64,000 nucleotides of DNA from Monoplex corrugatus (GCA_030674185.1 CM060307.1:59239981-59303980); one strand, 5' to 3'. Shown: positions 32,568-45,607, counted from the first letter of the stretch. Notes: a model not told the origin generated them from the letters alone. Made by a program: numbers and translations.

Positions 32568-32576
32568 CTGTGAAAC
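32371..32576. repeat. CT and CTGT microsatellite
   Basis: (CT)n, (CTGT)n, (CT)n in succession. Open frames on both strands here are artefacts. Confidence 0.92.
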
Positions 32577-32587
32577 AGTGTGTGTGT

Positions 32588-32636
32588 ATGTGTATATATA
32601 TATATAAATATATATATATATACATATATATATATC
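32588..32636. repeat. AT repeat
   Basis: (TA)n with small variants, directly next to the ATG-type tail of the RTE fragment. Confidence 0.9.
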
Positions 32637-33110
32637 ATCATCATCAGGTGCCCTGCCGCATGGCGTTGGCGATCATGGACTTCCATCTGCCTCTATCTCT
32701 CGTTGCCCCTAGCATCTCCCCCACCCTCCTCGTCCCCAGCCACTCTGCAAGTCCGTCCAGCATTTTCTCCCTGGTCTACCCGGTGTTCTCTTTCCGTTGT
32801 GACCAGGTGCTCCAAATCCCCCTTCCTCATAAAATGGCCTATAAATGTTGCCTGTCTTTTCCTAATCTTCCTTATGAGTGATCTACTTGTGTCTGCCTCC
32901 ATCAAGACTGTCTCGTTTGTTTTCTTTGCTGTCCATGGAACTCTCAACATTCTTCTTAGAAACTACATCTCGGCTGCCTCAATCTTGTTCTGACTTTGTT
33001 TGTTGACTGTCACGCCTCGCATCCGTCTAACAGTATTGGTTTCTATATAACATTCAAGAACTCTCTTCCTGATGTTAATTGACAGGCATTTGTTGGTAAG
33101 AATGCTTGTC
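32637..33110 (-). mobile_element. RTE-like LINE, 3' end fragment
   Basis: Same family as 15618-16960. The minus strand reads LMEADTSRSLIRKIRKRQAT, IGHFMRKGDLEHLVTT, and upstream TNKCLSINIRKRVLECYIE and NKQSQNKIEAAEM. It ends in an ATG-type tail (CAT run at 32634-32645). 5'-truncated next to a GT array. Confidence 0.82.
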
Positions 33111-33159
33111 ATCATATATGTATATGTATATGTGTTGTGTGTTTTTTGGTTGTGTTGGT

Positions 33160-33232
33160 TGTGTGTGTTGTTGTTGTGTGTGTGTGTGTGTGTGTGTGTG
33201 TTGTGTGTGTGTGTGTGTGTGTGTGTGTTGTG

Positions 33233-33266
<34 letters not shown>

Positions 33267-33290
33267 GTGTGTGTTGTCTGTTGTTTATGT
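33160..33290. repeat. GT microsatellite
   Basis: (GT)n with TTG interruptions. Confidence 0.9.
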
Positions 33291-33339
33291 GTTTTCTGTC
33301 TCAATTTTCTTAAGAACTGAGATTATTTTATATTATCCG

Positions 33340-33712
33340 GAGGGACGTGTGTGTGGGAGTGTCTGTCTGTTTGTCGGTCTGTCTGTCTGTTTGTCTTTTC
33401 TCTGCTGTGTGTGCACAGATCTTTACCAAATTTGGTACTGGTCAGAGGAGTGCAATGCCCAAGTTTAGGACAAGCAGTTTAAATCAAGATGATCAAGGTC
33501 ACATAGATCGAAAAGTGCCAACAATGGGCAATTTTTAAAGAAGATTCGTAAACATCACTTTCTAAGGCATTTCTGACGATATTTGAATGCGTTTTCACTG
33601 TTATGGTAGTTTACCATTGTGTTTGATGAACGTCAAGTTTCATTTCAACTAAAACTTCAAGGTCACAGTGACCCTGATAAATGCAAATCTTGACATCAGG
33701 AAACAAGAATTG
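33340..33712 (+). mobile_element. Unclassified dispersed repeat with an ERE-like palindrome
   Basis: Non-coding. It carries tctttaccaaatttggtact, aaggtcacatagatc and, at 33660-33674, AGGTCACAGTGACCC, a near-perfect AGGTCA-n3-TGACCT palindrome. Related pieces: 51746-51760 has the reverse form, and 48880-48940 has a ttttggtaaagatccat block in the opposite orientation. Confidence 0.5.
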
Positions 33713-33713
33713 C

Positions 33714-33715
<2 letters not shown>

Positions 33716-33778
<63 letters not shown>

Positions 33779-33823
33779 GTATATGCATATATATATGTGT
33801 GTGTGTGTGCGTATAAATATATG

Positions 33824-33880
<57 letters not shown>

Positions 33881-33892
33881 ATATAAAGGGAT
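33716..33892. repeat. AT microsatellite with GT core
   Basis: (AT)n at 33716-33780 and 33827-33875 around a GT/TATG core. Confidence 0.92.
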
Positions 33893-34290
33893 CCAATTGT
33901 ACATCAGCTTAATGATAACAATTGTTAACTCCAGACACATCTAATGTTCCTCTTCAGTATCCATTGATGTGCATTAGTGTAGTCTCAGCGGTTAAATAAA
34001 TATTGTCAAAGTATAAAAAGTGGCTTCAACGCCACACGTCAAGGCACATGATGATGGTAACTGTGAGTAGAACTGGAAAAGGGGTTTCGGTTAGAATAAT
34101 TCTTTGCGTTATTTCAAGCATATATTTGTGAAGTTTTCGTCGAAACCTATCTAATGATGTGCATGAACTGATGTTGATTCGCAATGTATTCTAGGGATAC
34201 GAATCAGAAAAAGAAACGTTTGCTTTAAGCGTGTCTATTCTACCAATCTAAACGACAAAAACATAAACTCACATGGCATAAACCAGCTAC

Positions 34291-35215
34291 AGTGTGGGCC
34301 TCAGCGACATAAACACATCCACATATTGTGCAAAATGGTTAGTGCGCAGACATCAGTGACAAAAGCACAACAACACATGACACAAAACATTATTGTGCAG
34401 GCATAAAAAACAAAAACAAACAAACAAGCATGACACAAAACGTTACTAAACAGGCCGCAGTGACAAAAAACATGACACAAAACGTTACTAAACAGGCCGC
34501 AGTGACAAAAAACATGGCACAAAACGTTACTAAGCAGGCCGCAGTGACAAAAAACAGGGCACAAAACGTTACTAAACAGGCCGCAGTGACAAAAAACATG
34601 ACACAAAACGTTACTAAACAGGCCGCAGTGACAAAAAACATGACACAAAACGTTACTAAACAGGCCGCAGTGACAAAAAACATGGCACAAAACGTTACTA
34701 AACAGGCCGCAGTGACAAAAAACATGGCACAAAACGTTACTAAACAGGCCGCAGTGACAAAAAGCATGACACAAAACGTTACTAAACAGGCCGCAGTGAC
34801 AAAAAACATGGCACAAAACGTTACTAAACAGGCCGCAGTGACAAAAAACATGGCACAAAAACGTTACTAAACAGGCCGCAGTGACAAAAAACATGACACA
34901 AAACGTTACTAAACAGGCCGCAGTGACAAAAAACATGGCACAAAACGTTACTAAACAGGCCGCAGTGACAAAAAACATGGCACAAAGCGTTACTAAACAG
35001 GCCGCAGTGACAAAAAACATGACACAAAACGTTACTAAACAGGCTGCAGTGACAAAAAACATGACACAAAGCGTTACTAAACAGGCCGCAGTGACAAAAA
35101 ACATGACACAAAGCGTTACTAAACAGGCTGCAGTGACAAAAAACATGACACAAAGCGTTACTAAACAGGCTGCAGTGACAAAAAACATGACACAAAAAGT
35201 TACTAAACAGGCCTC
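34291..35215. repeat. 42-bp minisatellite, about 18 copies
   Basis: Unit: acacaaaacgttactaaaca followed by ggccgcagtgacaaaaaacatg. Because 42 is a multiple of three and no frame-stopping triplet falls in some phases, long open frames arise on both strands (plus: units of MTQNVTKQAAVTKN; minus: units of MFFVTAACLVTFCV). Copies are highly similar. The left and right edges change into a longer related unit. I do not call a protein. Confidence 0.92.
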
Positions 35216-35880
35216 CATGACAAAAATACAATCACACATGACACAAAATATTACAGTGCAGACCTCCATGACAAAAATATAATCACACATGACACAAACG
35301 TTCCATGACAAAAACATAATCACACATGACACAAAATATTACTGTGAGACCTCCATGACAAAAATATAATCACACATGACACAAACGTTCCATGACAAAA
35401 ACATAATCACACATGACACAAAATATTACTGTGAGACCTCCATGACAAAAATATAATCACACATGACACAAACGTTCCACGACAAAAACATAATCACACA
35501 TGACACAAAATATTACAGTGCAGACCTCCATGACAAAAATATAATCACACATGACACAAACGTTCCATGACAGAAACATAATCACACATGACACAAAACG
35601 TTACTGTGCGGGCCTCCATGACAAAAACATTGCCACACATGACACAAACGTTACTGTGCAGGCCCCATGACAAAAATATAACACACATGACACAAACGTT
35701 ACTGACAAAAAATAACAATACATGACACAAACGTTCCATGACAAAAACATAACAAACGTTACTGTGCAGGTCTCCACAACAAAAATATAATCACACATGA
35801 CACAAAACGTCACTGTGCAGGCCTCCATGACAAAACATTACTACACATGACACAAAACGGTACTTAGCAGACCTCAATGA
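35216..35880. repeat. Related minisatellite with a longer unit (about 51 bp, mixed)
   Basis: The unit has the same skeleton as the 42-bp array but retains ataatcacacatgacacaaa and gtgcaggcctccatgac blocks. Higher-order arrangements of about 84-86 bp are seen at 35270-35520. Confidence 0.85.
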
Positions 35881-36019
35881 AAATATAGTTACCTGACACC
35901 AGCGTGGAAATGCATAGTGCTTGTCAACGCACGAGCTCCTAGGACATGCATGGCCTTTCTTGTTTCTCTCTGTTAGGAAAAAGAGGATGATGACTCAGGT
36001 CGATTAACTGCAAGGACTC

Positions 36020-36065
36020 TCTCTCTTTGTCTCTCTGTCTCTGTCTCTCTCTGTCTCTCTCTGTC

Positions 36066-36122
<57 letters not shown>
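36020..36122. repeat. CT and CTGT microsatellite
   Basis: (CT)n and (CTGT)n blocks. A second CT/C-run repeat lies at 36378-36424. Confidence 0.9.
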
Positions 36123-36186
36123 TGCAATTGAGACACTTACACAAAACGTACTGATGATTGTGACGAAACAGATACAATATATTTAA

Positions 36187-36364
36187 CCCTTTGACTGTCG
36201 TATCCTATCCACCAACTGCAAAAAATTAACCCTTTGACTCCTTCACCCTATCCACCAGCTTCCTGCAGGAAACTGGTGGACAGAATGAGGAAGTCAAAGG
36301 GTTTGTTTTTCTAGAATGTTTGACAATGCAGGAAGCTGGTGGACAGATTGCGGGAGTCAAATGA
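36187..36364. mobile_element. piggyBac-type MITE, nested copy
   Basis: Flanked by TTAA at 36183-36186 and 36365-36368. It starts CCCTTTGACTGTC, has an inner TTAACCCTTTGACTCC palindromic core and ends GGGAGTCAAATGA. Same nested plan as 1449-1686. Confidence 0.82.
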
Positions 36365-36728
36365 TTAAATAGAATTCCCCCCTCTCTCTCTCTCTCTCCC
36401 CCCCCCTCTCTCTCTCTCTCTCTGCGTATGTGCATGAGTGTGCGTATGTTCATGAATGAACACCACAACGGTTTTGCCTGCTAATGATTCGGTCTTCAAC
36501 TAAACAAAGACCCACCCCCAATCAATATCACTGGCACTTTATCATCAATCGCCCTTTTAAAGAGAGAAACAGAGAGAGGGAGAGAGAGAGAGAGGGATCA
36601 AATTCTATTTACGAGGGTATCAAATAAGCAATATAATAATATATCATACCATCAACATGTCAAAAACAACGCAAACATGAAAACATCAGAAAAGTCAATT
36701 TATTTTTTCAAAGAAATAGAAAACATTT

Positions 36729-37005
36729 TGAGATGCTGTTTTAAATAGTTTAACCGTATACAACATCAACGATCGATCTAATAGATGCTGAGTTTGCTGT
36801 ACTAAATAATTCAGCTGTATTCAATGTCAGTGATAGATCTAATAGAGTTTTCATTTGCTTTATTAAATCATTTAGCCATATACAATATCAATGATCGGCC
36901 TGATAGATTCTGAGTTGATGTAATTAAATGGTTTTTATCATGGTAGATTTTAAGTCGCTCTAACAAAATATTTTAACCGCATACAGTATCAACGTTTGAT
37001 GTGAT
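36729..37005. repeat. Diverged tandem repeat, unit about 73 bp, four copies
   Basis: Repeating pattern tttaaccgtatacaacatca, then acgatcgatctaatag and atgctgagttgctgta, with many changes. Confidence 0.65.
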
Positions 37006-37625
37006 TGTTTGAAAATAAACGAGCTTATGAATTCAAAAGATTTAATAAGTATCCCAGTATATTGTGAAACAGACACAATCGCAAATACTTAATTCAGTAG
37101 CCGATATTCAACTCAGAATTCAAAACGTCCTTGTTCGTGACATCGTTTTCAGCAGTAGCGTGTCTGGCCCAATGAGAACTCTAAATTCATTCGGCTGGTT
37201 GCACAAAATGCAACTGAAATATGAAAAAAAATATCAATGGTCTGTACCATTTCACTGTTTAGTTTACTTACTGCAGTTGCAACAAATAGGGGAAGTTCAT
37301 ATGGCCTGGCCATCTATTTTAGACTTTCTTTTACATAAAAACGTATGAAAACACATTTCAATATGGAGAATATTGCTTTCATTAAAATGGCTATTTCTTT
37401 TTTTGTCAGAATTCAATAATATTAGTAATAGTAATAATAATGATAGTAATAACGAAAATAATGATGACAATGATAATCATGATAAACAACAGCATTTGTT
37501 TATAGTCATAGTAGTGACAGTAGAAGTAGTAGTAGCGGCAGCAGCAGGAGTAGTAGTAGTAGTAAAAGCAGTAGTTCGTTCATGCTACGTGTTTCAGTAG
37601 CACCGTTATTGTTGGTGTTTTCCCC
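37006..37625. other. Non-coding stretch with AAT and AGT trinucleotide runs
   Basis: AAT/GAT-rich run at 37415-37480 and a GTA-rich run at 37505-37570. The plus-strand frame at 37064-37348 shows no recognisable domain. Confidence 0.4.
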
Positions 37626-37629
37626 CTCC

Positions 37630-37728
37630 TTTTGTTTGTTTGTTTGTTTGTTTGTTTGTTTGTTTGTTTGTTTGCTTGTTTGTTTGTTTTTTTGTTTGTT
37701 TGTTTGCTCGTTTGTTTGTTTGTTTTCA
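37630..37728. repeat. TTTG tetranucleotide repeat
   Basis: Nearly pure (TTTG)n of about 100 bases. Confidence 0.92.
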
Positions 37729-39400
37729 ATCATAATACATGACTGAGAAAGTTGTGTCTGGCTTGCTGCTCATTGCAGCAGGCTGCGCACAAGGCCGAAA
37801 GGTAGAAGCCATAATTACAGTGGATGGCTAACTTGGTTATCTGGGAAGAACTCCATTGAATGAAAGAAGGTAACCGCTAGCATGATTAAATTTTCTAGAA
37901 CAATATGTTTCCACAAATGACATGTCAGTGAGGTAATTAACCCTCCGTCTTCGTTAAACGAGCAAAACAAACAAGCTCAGTAGATTGTCCTGTTTATCAG
38001 CCAGCAACTGAGCAGTGAGGCCAGATCTCTTATCATTTCCCTGACCTTGTTAGAGAATGGGGAGTGAGAAAGAGAAGGGGCTGGAGGGACGGGGTGTGGG
38101 TGAGTTCAAAGGAATAGACGAGAAATTTTGCCTTTTCAATCCGTTTTCCTTTGTTAACTTCGCAGCCTTGGTCGTCATTTACTAAGGGTTTTGTTCCGAG
38201 GTGAAAGACTGATCGATTTGTGGGAACGCTGGGAACGAACATATGCTGTTCTTTACACAACAGGCCGATAGCACTTGTTGACAATGGAAGCATTCAACCA
38301 CCCTCAGTGGGAAAGCGTCTGAAAACTAGTTTTGGTCTCTTAACTAAAAACAAGAGAAGAGTTCATACTAGTTGCTTCCTTTAAAAAAAATCCAAGTTTT
38401 GGACAGTTGCAGTAACCATTAGCCAATCAACTAAACATACAGAGACACAAAGATTTCATTTATGAAACCATACAGTCCACGGTTGATTTCAACCTGGAAC
38501 CTGAATCCTGTGTGGCGAAAACCATCCGGTTCAAGCAAGTTTAAATCGCCCAACATCGTAAATCATCTGATAGCAAATTCTGAATGCTGTCGCCGTGGAG
38601 GCCATAAGTGGAAAACATAATGTTCATTTTAACAACCCGTCATTGACACCAGTGTGACAACGACCTATTCTCCATGACACAAAATTTGAAACAGGAAATG
38701 TTCAAGACAGGTTCATTGCACCCGGACACTTTCATATGCGCTGCACCCAGATTTGCGTGTGATGATCTGGCAGACTCCTTGACCCTATGCGTTGGCAAAA
38801 TCTTGAAATGGGAGTTGGGGGGGGGGAGGGATGGGGAGAACGAGGGTCTCTATGAAAAACGAAGCCAAAATTATCAGAATGACAGAAGCGGCAAAATGGT
38901 CAGCAAATGGGCCAGCTTTTATGTCTGAGGGCTGGGACTGAACTTCAGACATTAAACTCTTGATCGTTTTCATCTGTGATAAAGAAAGAATGCAACTCTG
39001 TTCAGGGTTATTTACATAAAAAATATCCTGAGTGATAATTCCGCCACAGCAACCGCCACCACCCCCACACCACCCACCCACCCCCTACATTTCACAGCAC
39101 GAATGAAGCGATTATTTATTTTAGGTTTGCAGTGTGGTAAATGATTATTGTAGTTTAACAAGTCGGCAGTCAGTGGTGCCTTCAACTGCACTACAGTAGA
39201 TTCACAGTTCAGTCCATGGTCGTTCTCACACTCGTCCAGACACACAAGCACTGTGGAAATCTGAAGAAAGTAACAATCTGACAACTGATGGTCGACCACT
39301 ACTCCTCTTTACAGATTCGAGATAGTTTCACATTTGTTTAGGACAGACAGTAAGAAGACTTAGTCAATAACATTTCTCTTATTGTTTGTCTTCAGTGGCT
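37729..39400. other. Intergenic sequence, nothing recognised
   Basis: A G-run (38818-38827) and a C-rich run (39050-39086) are present. The frames here are short and show no domain or splice logic. Confidence 0.4.
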
Positions 39401-39406
39401 GTTGTT

Positions 39407-39690
39407 CTAAAGACTTTAGCGATCATCCGTCAGTGTTCACGTACAGAACAAAACATGTATTGTTAAGTATAAGTGATCATCCGACAGTGTTCATTTCGGG
39501 AACTAAACATATGTTGTTAAGTATGAGAGATCATCTGTCAGTGTTCATTTACGGAACAGAACATAGGTTGTTAAGTATAAACGATCATCCGTCAGTGTTC
39601 ATTTACAGAACAAAACATACATCGTTAAGTATAAGCGATCATCCGTCTGTGTTCATTTATGGAACAAAACATATCCTTAAGTATACACCA
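39407..39690. repeat. Minisatellite, unit about 57 bp, five copies
   Basis: Unit: gatcatccgtcagtgttcat, then ttacagaacaaaacat and a ttgttaagtataagc block. 57 is a multiple of three, so the array reads as an open frame with a repeated 19-residue unit, which I take as an artefact. Confidence 0.88.
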
Positions 39691-39855
39691 GAAAGGGTTT
39701 CACTTATCTGATATACATGACAGAGAAATCGCGCAATCAACGAAAATTTGCAGAGGTATGAACTTAGAAATCAAGTGATCCAAATAATACTTTTGCTGCA
39801 TTTCTCACAAAAACACAAACCAAATGATCTAACCAGTACCATCAACATCTTTCTC

Positions 39856-39982
<127 letters not shown>

Positions 39983-39984
39983 CA

Positions 39985-41660
39985 TGTGATCCAAATAACA
40001 CTTTCACTGCTTCTCACAAAAACACAAACCAAGTAATCCAAACTATACCTTCAGTGCTTTTCCCACCAAAACAACTCAAGTGATCCAAGTTTCAACTTCG
40101 AAGCCTTTCGAATTTCTCACACTATAACAAAAGACAGGATCTAGGCGATACCTTCACACGACGCCTTTCTCACAAACCGTTGTGAACACAGACCAACCCA
40201 TTTAAAGCAATGTCGCTTATCTGAGTCACGAATTAAATGCCAGATAGGCCCGCTGTCCTTGGAGCCAAACGACAAGCGATCGAGTGAATGGCTCTGTGCG
40301 ATGTAATGATCGACAGCACGGTGCGACCAGGACTCAGAAGCGGTCTGTTTTCTTTGTCGGCGTGGAGTGCCTAGAGAGCTGTGTCCACACAACGGTTTGA
40401 CGAAGAGTCAGTGTACCTGGCCAGCAGTCAGTCACTCCTGTCGTATACACAGGACGTCCGGTAGATATACCGGTACCTAGCTAAATAAACGTTCTCTATG
40501 GCAGTATAGCAGTGCTGTATTGTAGTTTAAGATAGATCCATCCACATAAACCTTCATTACAGCAATGACAACACCGTACGTATTTCATTTTACCAGTCAG
40601 TGGCATACCTTCTTTTACAGTCAACCAAACCATCTAATACTAGACCATATGTAAGGGATATCCCATAGATTTTTTTTCGTCGTATAGGCCTTATACACTC
40701 TGCTAACACTTACCTCTGCAAAGATGACAGAACCTGAGTAGGTAATCCAATATCCCCAATGCCTTTGTAATGAACCGTTGACATTCACTTCTTATGCGAG
40801 TGTTGAAAGGCAGCACTGGGGTAATATACTCCTTGCTTTTGTAGACTCTAAAAGCGTCCCGAACTGTTTAGAATCGCGGCTGAATGCGTGCCAGTTTTCA
40901 CTTGAAGAAACGTGGGTGCGCTGTTACCCGAAGGTCATTGTGAAGTGTCGACAGCGCTTCAGACTTTCCCAGTTCCTGGGGTAGAGTGGGGTAGTGGAGT
41001 GAGGGTGCGGGGGTCGGCACTTAGGCGGTATCTTGCCATAGAGCATACACACGCTATATGGTATGTGCTGCCACGGTCCCCGCTCTTTTGGTCTGACGTC
41101 CTTCAACAAACGAAAAGAAACAGACAAGTGAGCAAAAAATTCTTTCACGCTACAGAATTAAAGAACTGTTTGGTCTGAAATGACACAAAACGAGACAGAA
41201 ACCTTTGATGGAGACATCGCTGTGCAGATAATGGCTATTACAAATGATAATAATAATGATAATGTGTATATCCTTGTGCACACGCACACATGTAGACTAC
41301 ATGTATTGTTTAGAATAAAATTCTTGAAGTATCAGAATTAAAATTTTATTTTGGTCAAATATGATTTTGTGCATATGTGATAGTTCAACAAGTTTAATCA
41401 CCATGCGACAAATTACAATATTGCTCTGTACTGTAGAATCTAGAAATTCTGGGAGAGTCAGACAGCAGAAGGTCCCCAGAGGAGAAGCCCCCGTCAAGCA
41501 AGTGTTTTGACTCTTAACGACTTACCCAGGGACCAGGCTGCATCCAGGTCTTTACTCCTGGATGCCCTTCACTATATTGTATTGTATTACAATGTACAGC
41601 ATCATAAATGCAATGCATTCAGTTGTATCGTATCATGTAACATCAATTCGTTTGTGGTGT
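39985..41660. other. Intergenic sequence, nothing recognised
   Basis: No gene or repeat family that I can support. Confidence 0.4.
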
Positions 41661-41668
41661 ACAAGTAT

Positions 41669-41703
41669 TGTACTGTACTGTACTGTACTGTACTGTACTG
41701 TAT
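41669..41703. repeat. TACTG pentanucleotide repeat
   Basis: (TACTG)n, seven units, within a TATTG-rich stretch from 41570. Confidence 0.9.
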
Positions 41704-42029
41704 TACATAGTTTTCAGGAGGTGAAAATACCTCTCTACTGTCCATTATGTCATTCGCATGCAGGGCAGTAACGAAGATCCTCCACTCCTATCTGTTCTCT
41801 ATATGATACCCCAGGTGTATTACACAGTCTTGAGTTTTCTTTCGACTGTTCGTCAGCAGGTGTTCCTGGGTCTTTCTGTCTTGCACCTTCCTTCTGGTAC
41901 CTAGTGAAGGGCTGTCTGGGTGATGTGCCCAATCTATTCCCATCATCTTTTCATAATGATGGTGTCCATATACTCCCTTATTTGCGTTGGATAAGAAGTT
42001 AATTGTTGGAGATGTGTTGGGCCTGAAGA

Positions 42030-42350
42030 TTACAGTGATTTTTTTCCGAGTTTCTTCTTGTGGAAGATTGATAGTTTGGTACGGTCAATTTCTGTCATCT
42101 TCCAGCATTCCGCTGAAACATAAAGTAAGGTGGAAAGAAAACAGCTTTGGTACTGTCTGACCTTGGCATTGATGCTGTACTGGAGTGGGCAGAGATGTGG
42201 GGAGTGAGTCCCCATACTTGTTTAACATTTTGAAGGTATTTCTAGCCTTGCTGAGACAGTTTTGTAGGTCATTGCTACTCTTCCACCTACCAATGGTCCT
42301 GCAGGGGAAAGTTGAGGCGAAGAGAAGAAAGGGACAACCGCACACCTCCT
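42030..42350 (-). mobile_element. LINE reverse transcriptase C-terminal fragment
   Basis: Minus-strand frames read WKSSNDLQNCLSKARNTFKM, then QCQGQTVPKLFSF and, in the next frame, YVSAECWKMTEIDRTKLSIF. This is the C-terminal region of an RTE-like or related LINE reverse transcriptase. Frameshifted. Confidence 0.75.
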
Positions 42351-42428
42351 ATTTCAATAACATCGCTGAAGTCTGTGGTCTGAGGATCCAGGAGGTCGCC
42401 CACAGATATCTCAATCGTGTGATCTAGA
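42295..42428 (+). mobile_element. LINE C-terminal fragment, opposite strand
   Basis: The plus-strand frame reads LQGKVEAKRRKGQPHTSYFN and LRIQEVAHRYLNRVI. It resembles the 'GKVEGKRxRGRPRTSY' tail of LINE reverse transcriptases. It abuts and slightly overlaps the minus-strand fragment, so two insertions meet head-on here. Confidence 0.6.
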
Positions 42429-44389
42429 GAAGACTTGACATCAGGCCGATCCCGGCGAGGGAGAGAGGTGAGAGGTGAAATTCCTCTACCATGTCTGACA
42501 GAGCACCTAAGTAGGTGAACTCTTCAGTCGTGGTATATCTGTTCCATCTTTTTGGGTTGGTGAGAGGTTTTGAAAGTGAGACTGTAGACACTGAAGTAGC
42601 ACTCAAAGCATACACACAAATGCACATTGCACGCATAAAATTTTCATCGTATGGTCACGAGATTACAGGCAAGTGAGGAGACAAGGCGCCATTGTGGCTG
42701 TCAAATCTTGATTCCATCTGCTCAGACACCAGTTGTCAAGGAGTGGGCATTGACACGTGAAACCAAGAACCAGTGAGATTGTGTGTTCTCACAGGCAATA
42801 TGGAAGGCGGTGTGTGTGTGACATCAATTCTGATCTTTCTACATGGCCTACAACGCAGTGCAATATGTCAATCACTATTATCTAATCTACAAACCAACGT
42901 GGTATGGGGGTGGATTGGGTTTGGGACACCACAGTAGACAAAGTCTTCCATGTCTCCCGGTGCGGCAACAAACGTTCAGACATACTGAAGTTGGTCCAGT
43001 CTTTGATACTTGCCACCTAGTTTTTCCTTAGTCGACTTCAGCAATAACCTCTTTCAAAAATCAGAGTACACTTTAGAATTGTCTTGGACAGTGTGTCATG
43101 ACGGGTGACGTGAGCCAACCAAGAAAACTTGCGTCATTTCACTGCGGGTTTCTCAAGGTGTTCGTACATATCTGTGGGTCCAATGCTCGAGGCAGGACAC
43201 ACGAAATAGTGTCTTCAGGCACTTGCTCTCAAAGACATGAATTCTCTTCTCTTATATAACGACCAGTGACTAATTTTCACACAAATGTTGCTGAGAAAGA
43301 CTACCTCCAACTTGGTAGTGGAACAACAAGCTCCAACCAGCGGATCACAGTATAATGATTATCCATTAAGAACACTAGTTCACCATGTGCCTCTGTAGAA
43401 CCAGTACGCGTTATTTGCTGGCTGATCACAAGACGTACAGTTGTGTGAACACCAAACATCAGCCACCACGCATGATAGTCGCAGTAGCGGTGTTCAAATT
43501 CAGTCTATTAGCGCTGACCTTATTATCGTATCAGCTGCTCGCCTGAATACCAATGTTATTACTGTTTTCCGCCCACTTGGACTGCTGTTTGTTTACTGTG
43601 GAAACACTACAAACAAAAGTGGAAATTTTCCGGACAAAGTACAATAAATCAAAATAACACCATTTTATCTTTACTGTCGCTGATGTCGTCATCTCCTCAT
43701 CAAGAACTTTGGCAGTTACTGCAGTTGATGTCGACACTACCAGGATTACCTACCTTAGCTTCCTCAGTATGCATTTATTTATCTCACAGTCCAGTGCTGC
43801 GCTCTAGTTCTCCTTTGTCTGTGAACTTTACAGCTTGTCTGGTAGAAGTACAGCCTGCCATGATCATAGAAGTGATTGTATCTTTGTTTCTGAAAATAGT
43901 TGCATCTCATTTTTCTGACAGAAACTTTGTTGATGTCCAGCAGCCATGAACTGAAAATTAAACAACTGACACCTTGATCATGATTGATTATTGATTATTT
44001 AACTCTGCTTTCTAGCTTGCCTGCTTCTTCTGTCACTTGCCTCCAGCGTACCCACATTTCTGCGGCTCGCAATAGTTAATTTTTACAGTCATTCACAGTT
44101 CATTTTCTTGTGTCTGGTTCATATAACTGAATTGCGTTTCCCCTCTCTCTTCGAATTACAAACTCTTTTGTCCGTCACGTCTTACTTGAATACATACACT
44201 TTTATCCAGCAGTGACTTCTCCCATCACTTCCTCTCCCTTCATCCCACTCTCCTACTGTCTTTACCCTCCCAGTATGCATGTGATTTGTACCCTTAAATT
44301 ATGTTTGTCATTGTGACTGAATGTTTGAACGAATAATGAGAGTGTGCGTCTTGATTTGATTCATGCATCAAGATTTCATGCCCTATGAA

Positions 44390-44422
<33 letters not shown>

Positions 44423-44580
44423 AATCATTATTTGTACTCATTGTTATTACTATTATGATTAGTATTTAATTGTCATTATTATCATTGTTGTTGCTGTTGT
44501 TGGTGTTTTGTTGCTGTTGTTATTAATGTGCTTACAACATTACACCTGAAAACAAAAATGTGTTCTTGTTCTCGTTTTTG
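42429..44580. other. Non-coding stretch, probable old LINE debris
   Basis: 43090-43330 (tgacgggtgacgtgagccaa, and gtgtcttcaggcacttgctc) resembles the antisense of a LINE C-terminal region, but too decayed to call. ATT-rich run at 44390-44470. No gene supported. Confidence 0.35.
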
Positions 44581-44590
44581 TTCTAATTCT

Positions 44591-44591
44591 A

Positions 44592-44642
<51 letters not shown>

Positions 44643-44645
44643 GAC
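44591..44645. repeat. CTGT and CT microsatellite
   Basis: (CTGT)n followed by (CT)n. Confidence 0.9.
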
Positions 44646-45119
44646 ACACATGCATACTTGCATGCGAGCACACATGCACATACACACACTCTCGCTCTCT
44701 CCTTCCCCTTCGCCTTTCCCACAACTGTTTAGTCAAAAGCCTGAGGAAGGCCATAATACGACAAGACTTTAACAAGCATACAGGGAGACTATCAACAAAA
44801 TGTCCTGCCCAGTCAATATTATGACAGCCGGCTTCAGCCCTCCGCCCCCACCTACCCCCACCCCAACCCCACCCCACCCCTCCACACGGACACCTTTCGT
44901 TTTATTGTGTCTGGAGATCCTGTTCTTTTCTACCTGCCTCCGCCCCATTACCCACCCACCCAACACCTCTCTCTCTCTCTCTCGCTAACAAGGATGACGT
45001 CTTTATGACCACTGAGTTTATGTAAGTTTATTAACCCGTCCTATGTCTTTGTTGTTTTAGCCTTTTCTTCATTTTTCGTTCTCAGCTGAACCCTTTGAGT
45101 CATGCCTTAATCCTAAAAT

Positions 45120-45440
45120 GTTTTGACATCTGCACATAATATTTTCTTTTGTTTTTGTTTTAACTTAAGAGAAAGGCAAGTTTATATAACAGTATAGTAT
45201 TGTTATTGCTGTGGTCGTGATGATTTCGTTATTGTTGTTATATCGTTATATTATTATTATTATTATCATCAATATTATCATTATTATTGCTATTATCATT
45301 ATTATTATTTTTTATTATTATTATTATTATCGTTTATGTTTTGACATTTGCACGTAATGTTTTCTTTTGTTTTCGTTTTAACTTACGAGAAAGGCAAGTA
45401 TAACAGTATAGTATTGTTGTTGCTGTGGTCGTGGTGATTT
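45120..45440. repeat. Duplicated block around an ATT-rich core
   Basis: ttttgacatctgcacataat at 45120 and ttttgacatttgcacgtaat at 45340 begin two copies of the same 100-base block (both continue attttcttttgtttt, aacttaagagaaaggcaag and gtatagtattgtt). An ATT trinucleotide run lies between them. Confidence 0.7.
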
Positions 45441-45494
45441 CGTTGTTGTTGTTTACTCAAGAAATTCTTGTCCATTTCTTCCTTTCTCTTTCCT

Positions 45495-45590
45495 ACCCAT
45501 CGAAGTCGGAGCATACAGACTGTGCAGCAACATATGGCCTGCGCAGTCATGGTTAGGCCAACTTACCATGACAACCTGCGTTGGACTGAA
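45495..45590 (+). mobile_element. SINE body fragment
   Basis: The sequence agcatacagactgtgcagca followed by acatatggcctgcgcagtca matches the cagactgtgcgacaacata block of the SINE at 7545-7790. Confidence 0.5.
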
Positions 45591-45607
45591 TGTGTATGTA
45601 TGTTCGT

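Noticed and set aside
34301..35332. A 343-codon reading frame on the minus strand
   Set aside because: Entirely made of a 42-bp tandem repeat, open on both strands because the unit is a multiple of three. No non-repeat coding sequence is attached.
39382..39711. A 109-codon frame with a repeated 19-residue unit
   Set aside because: It is the translation of a 57-bp minisatellite, with no splice sites or homology.
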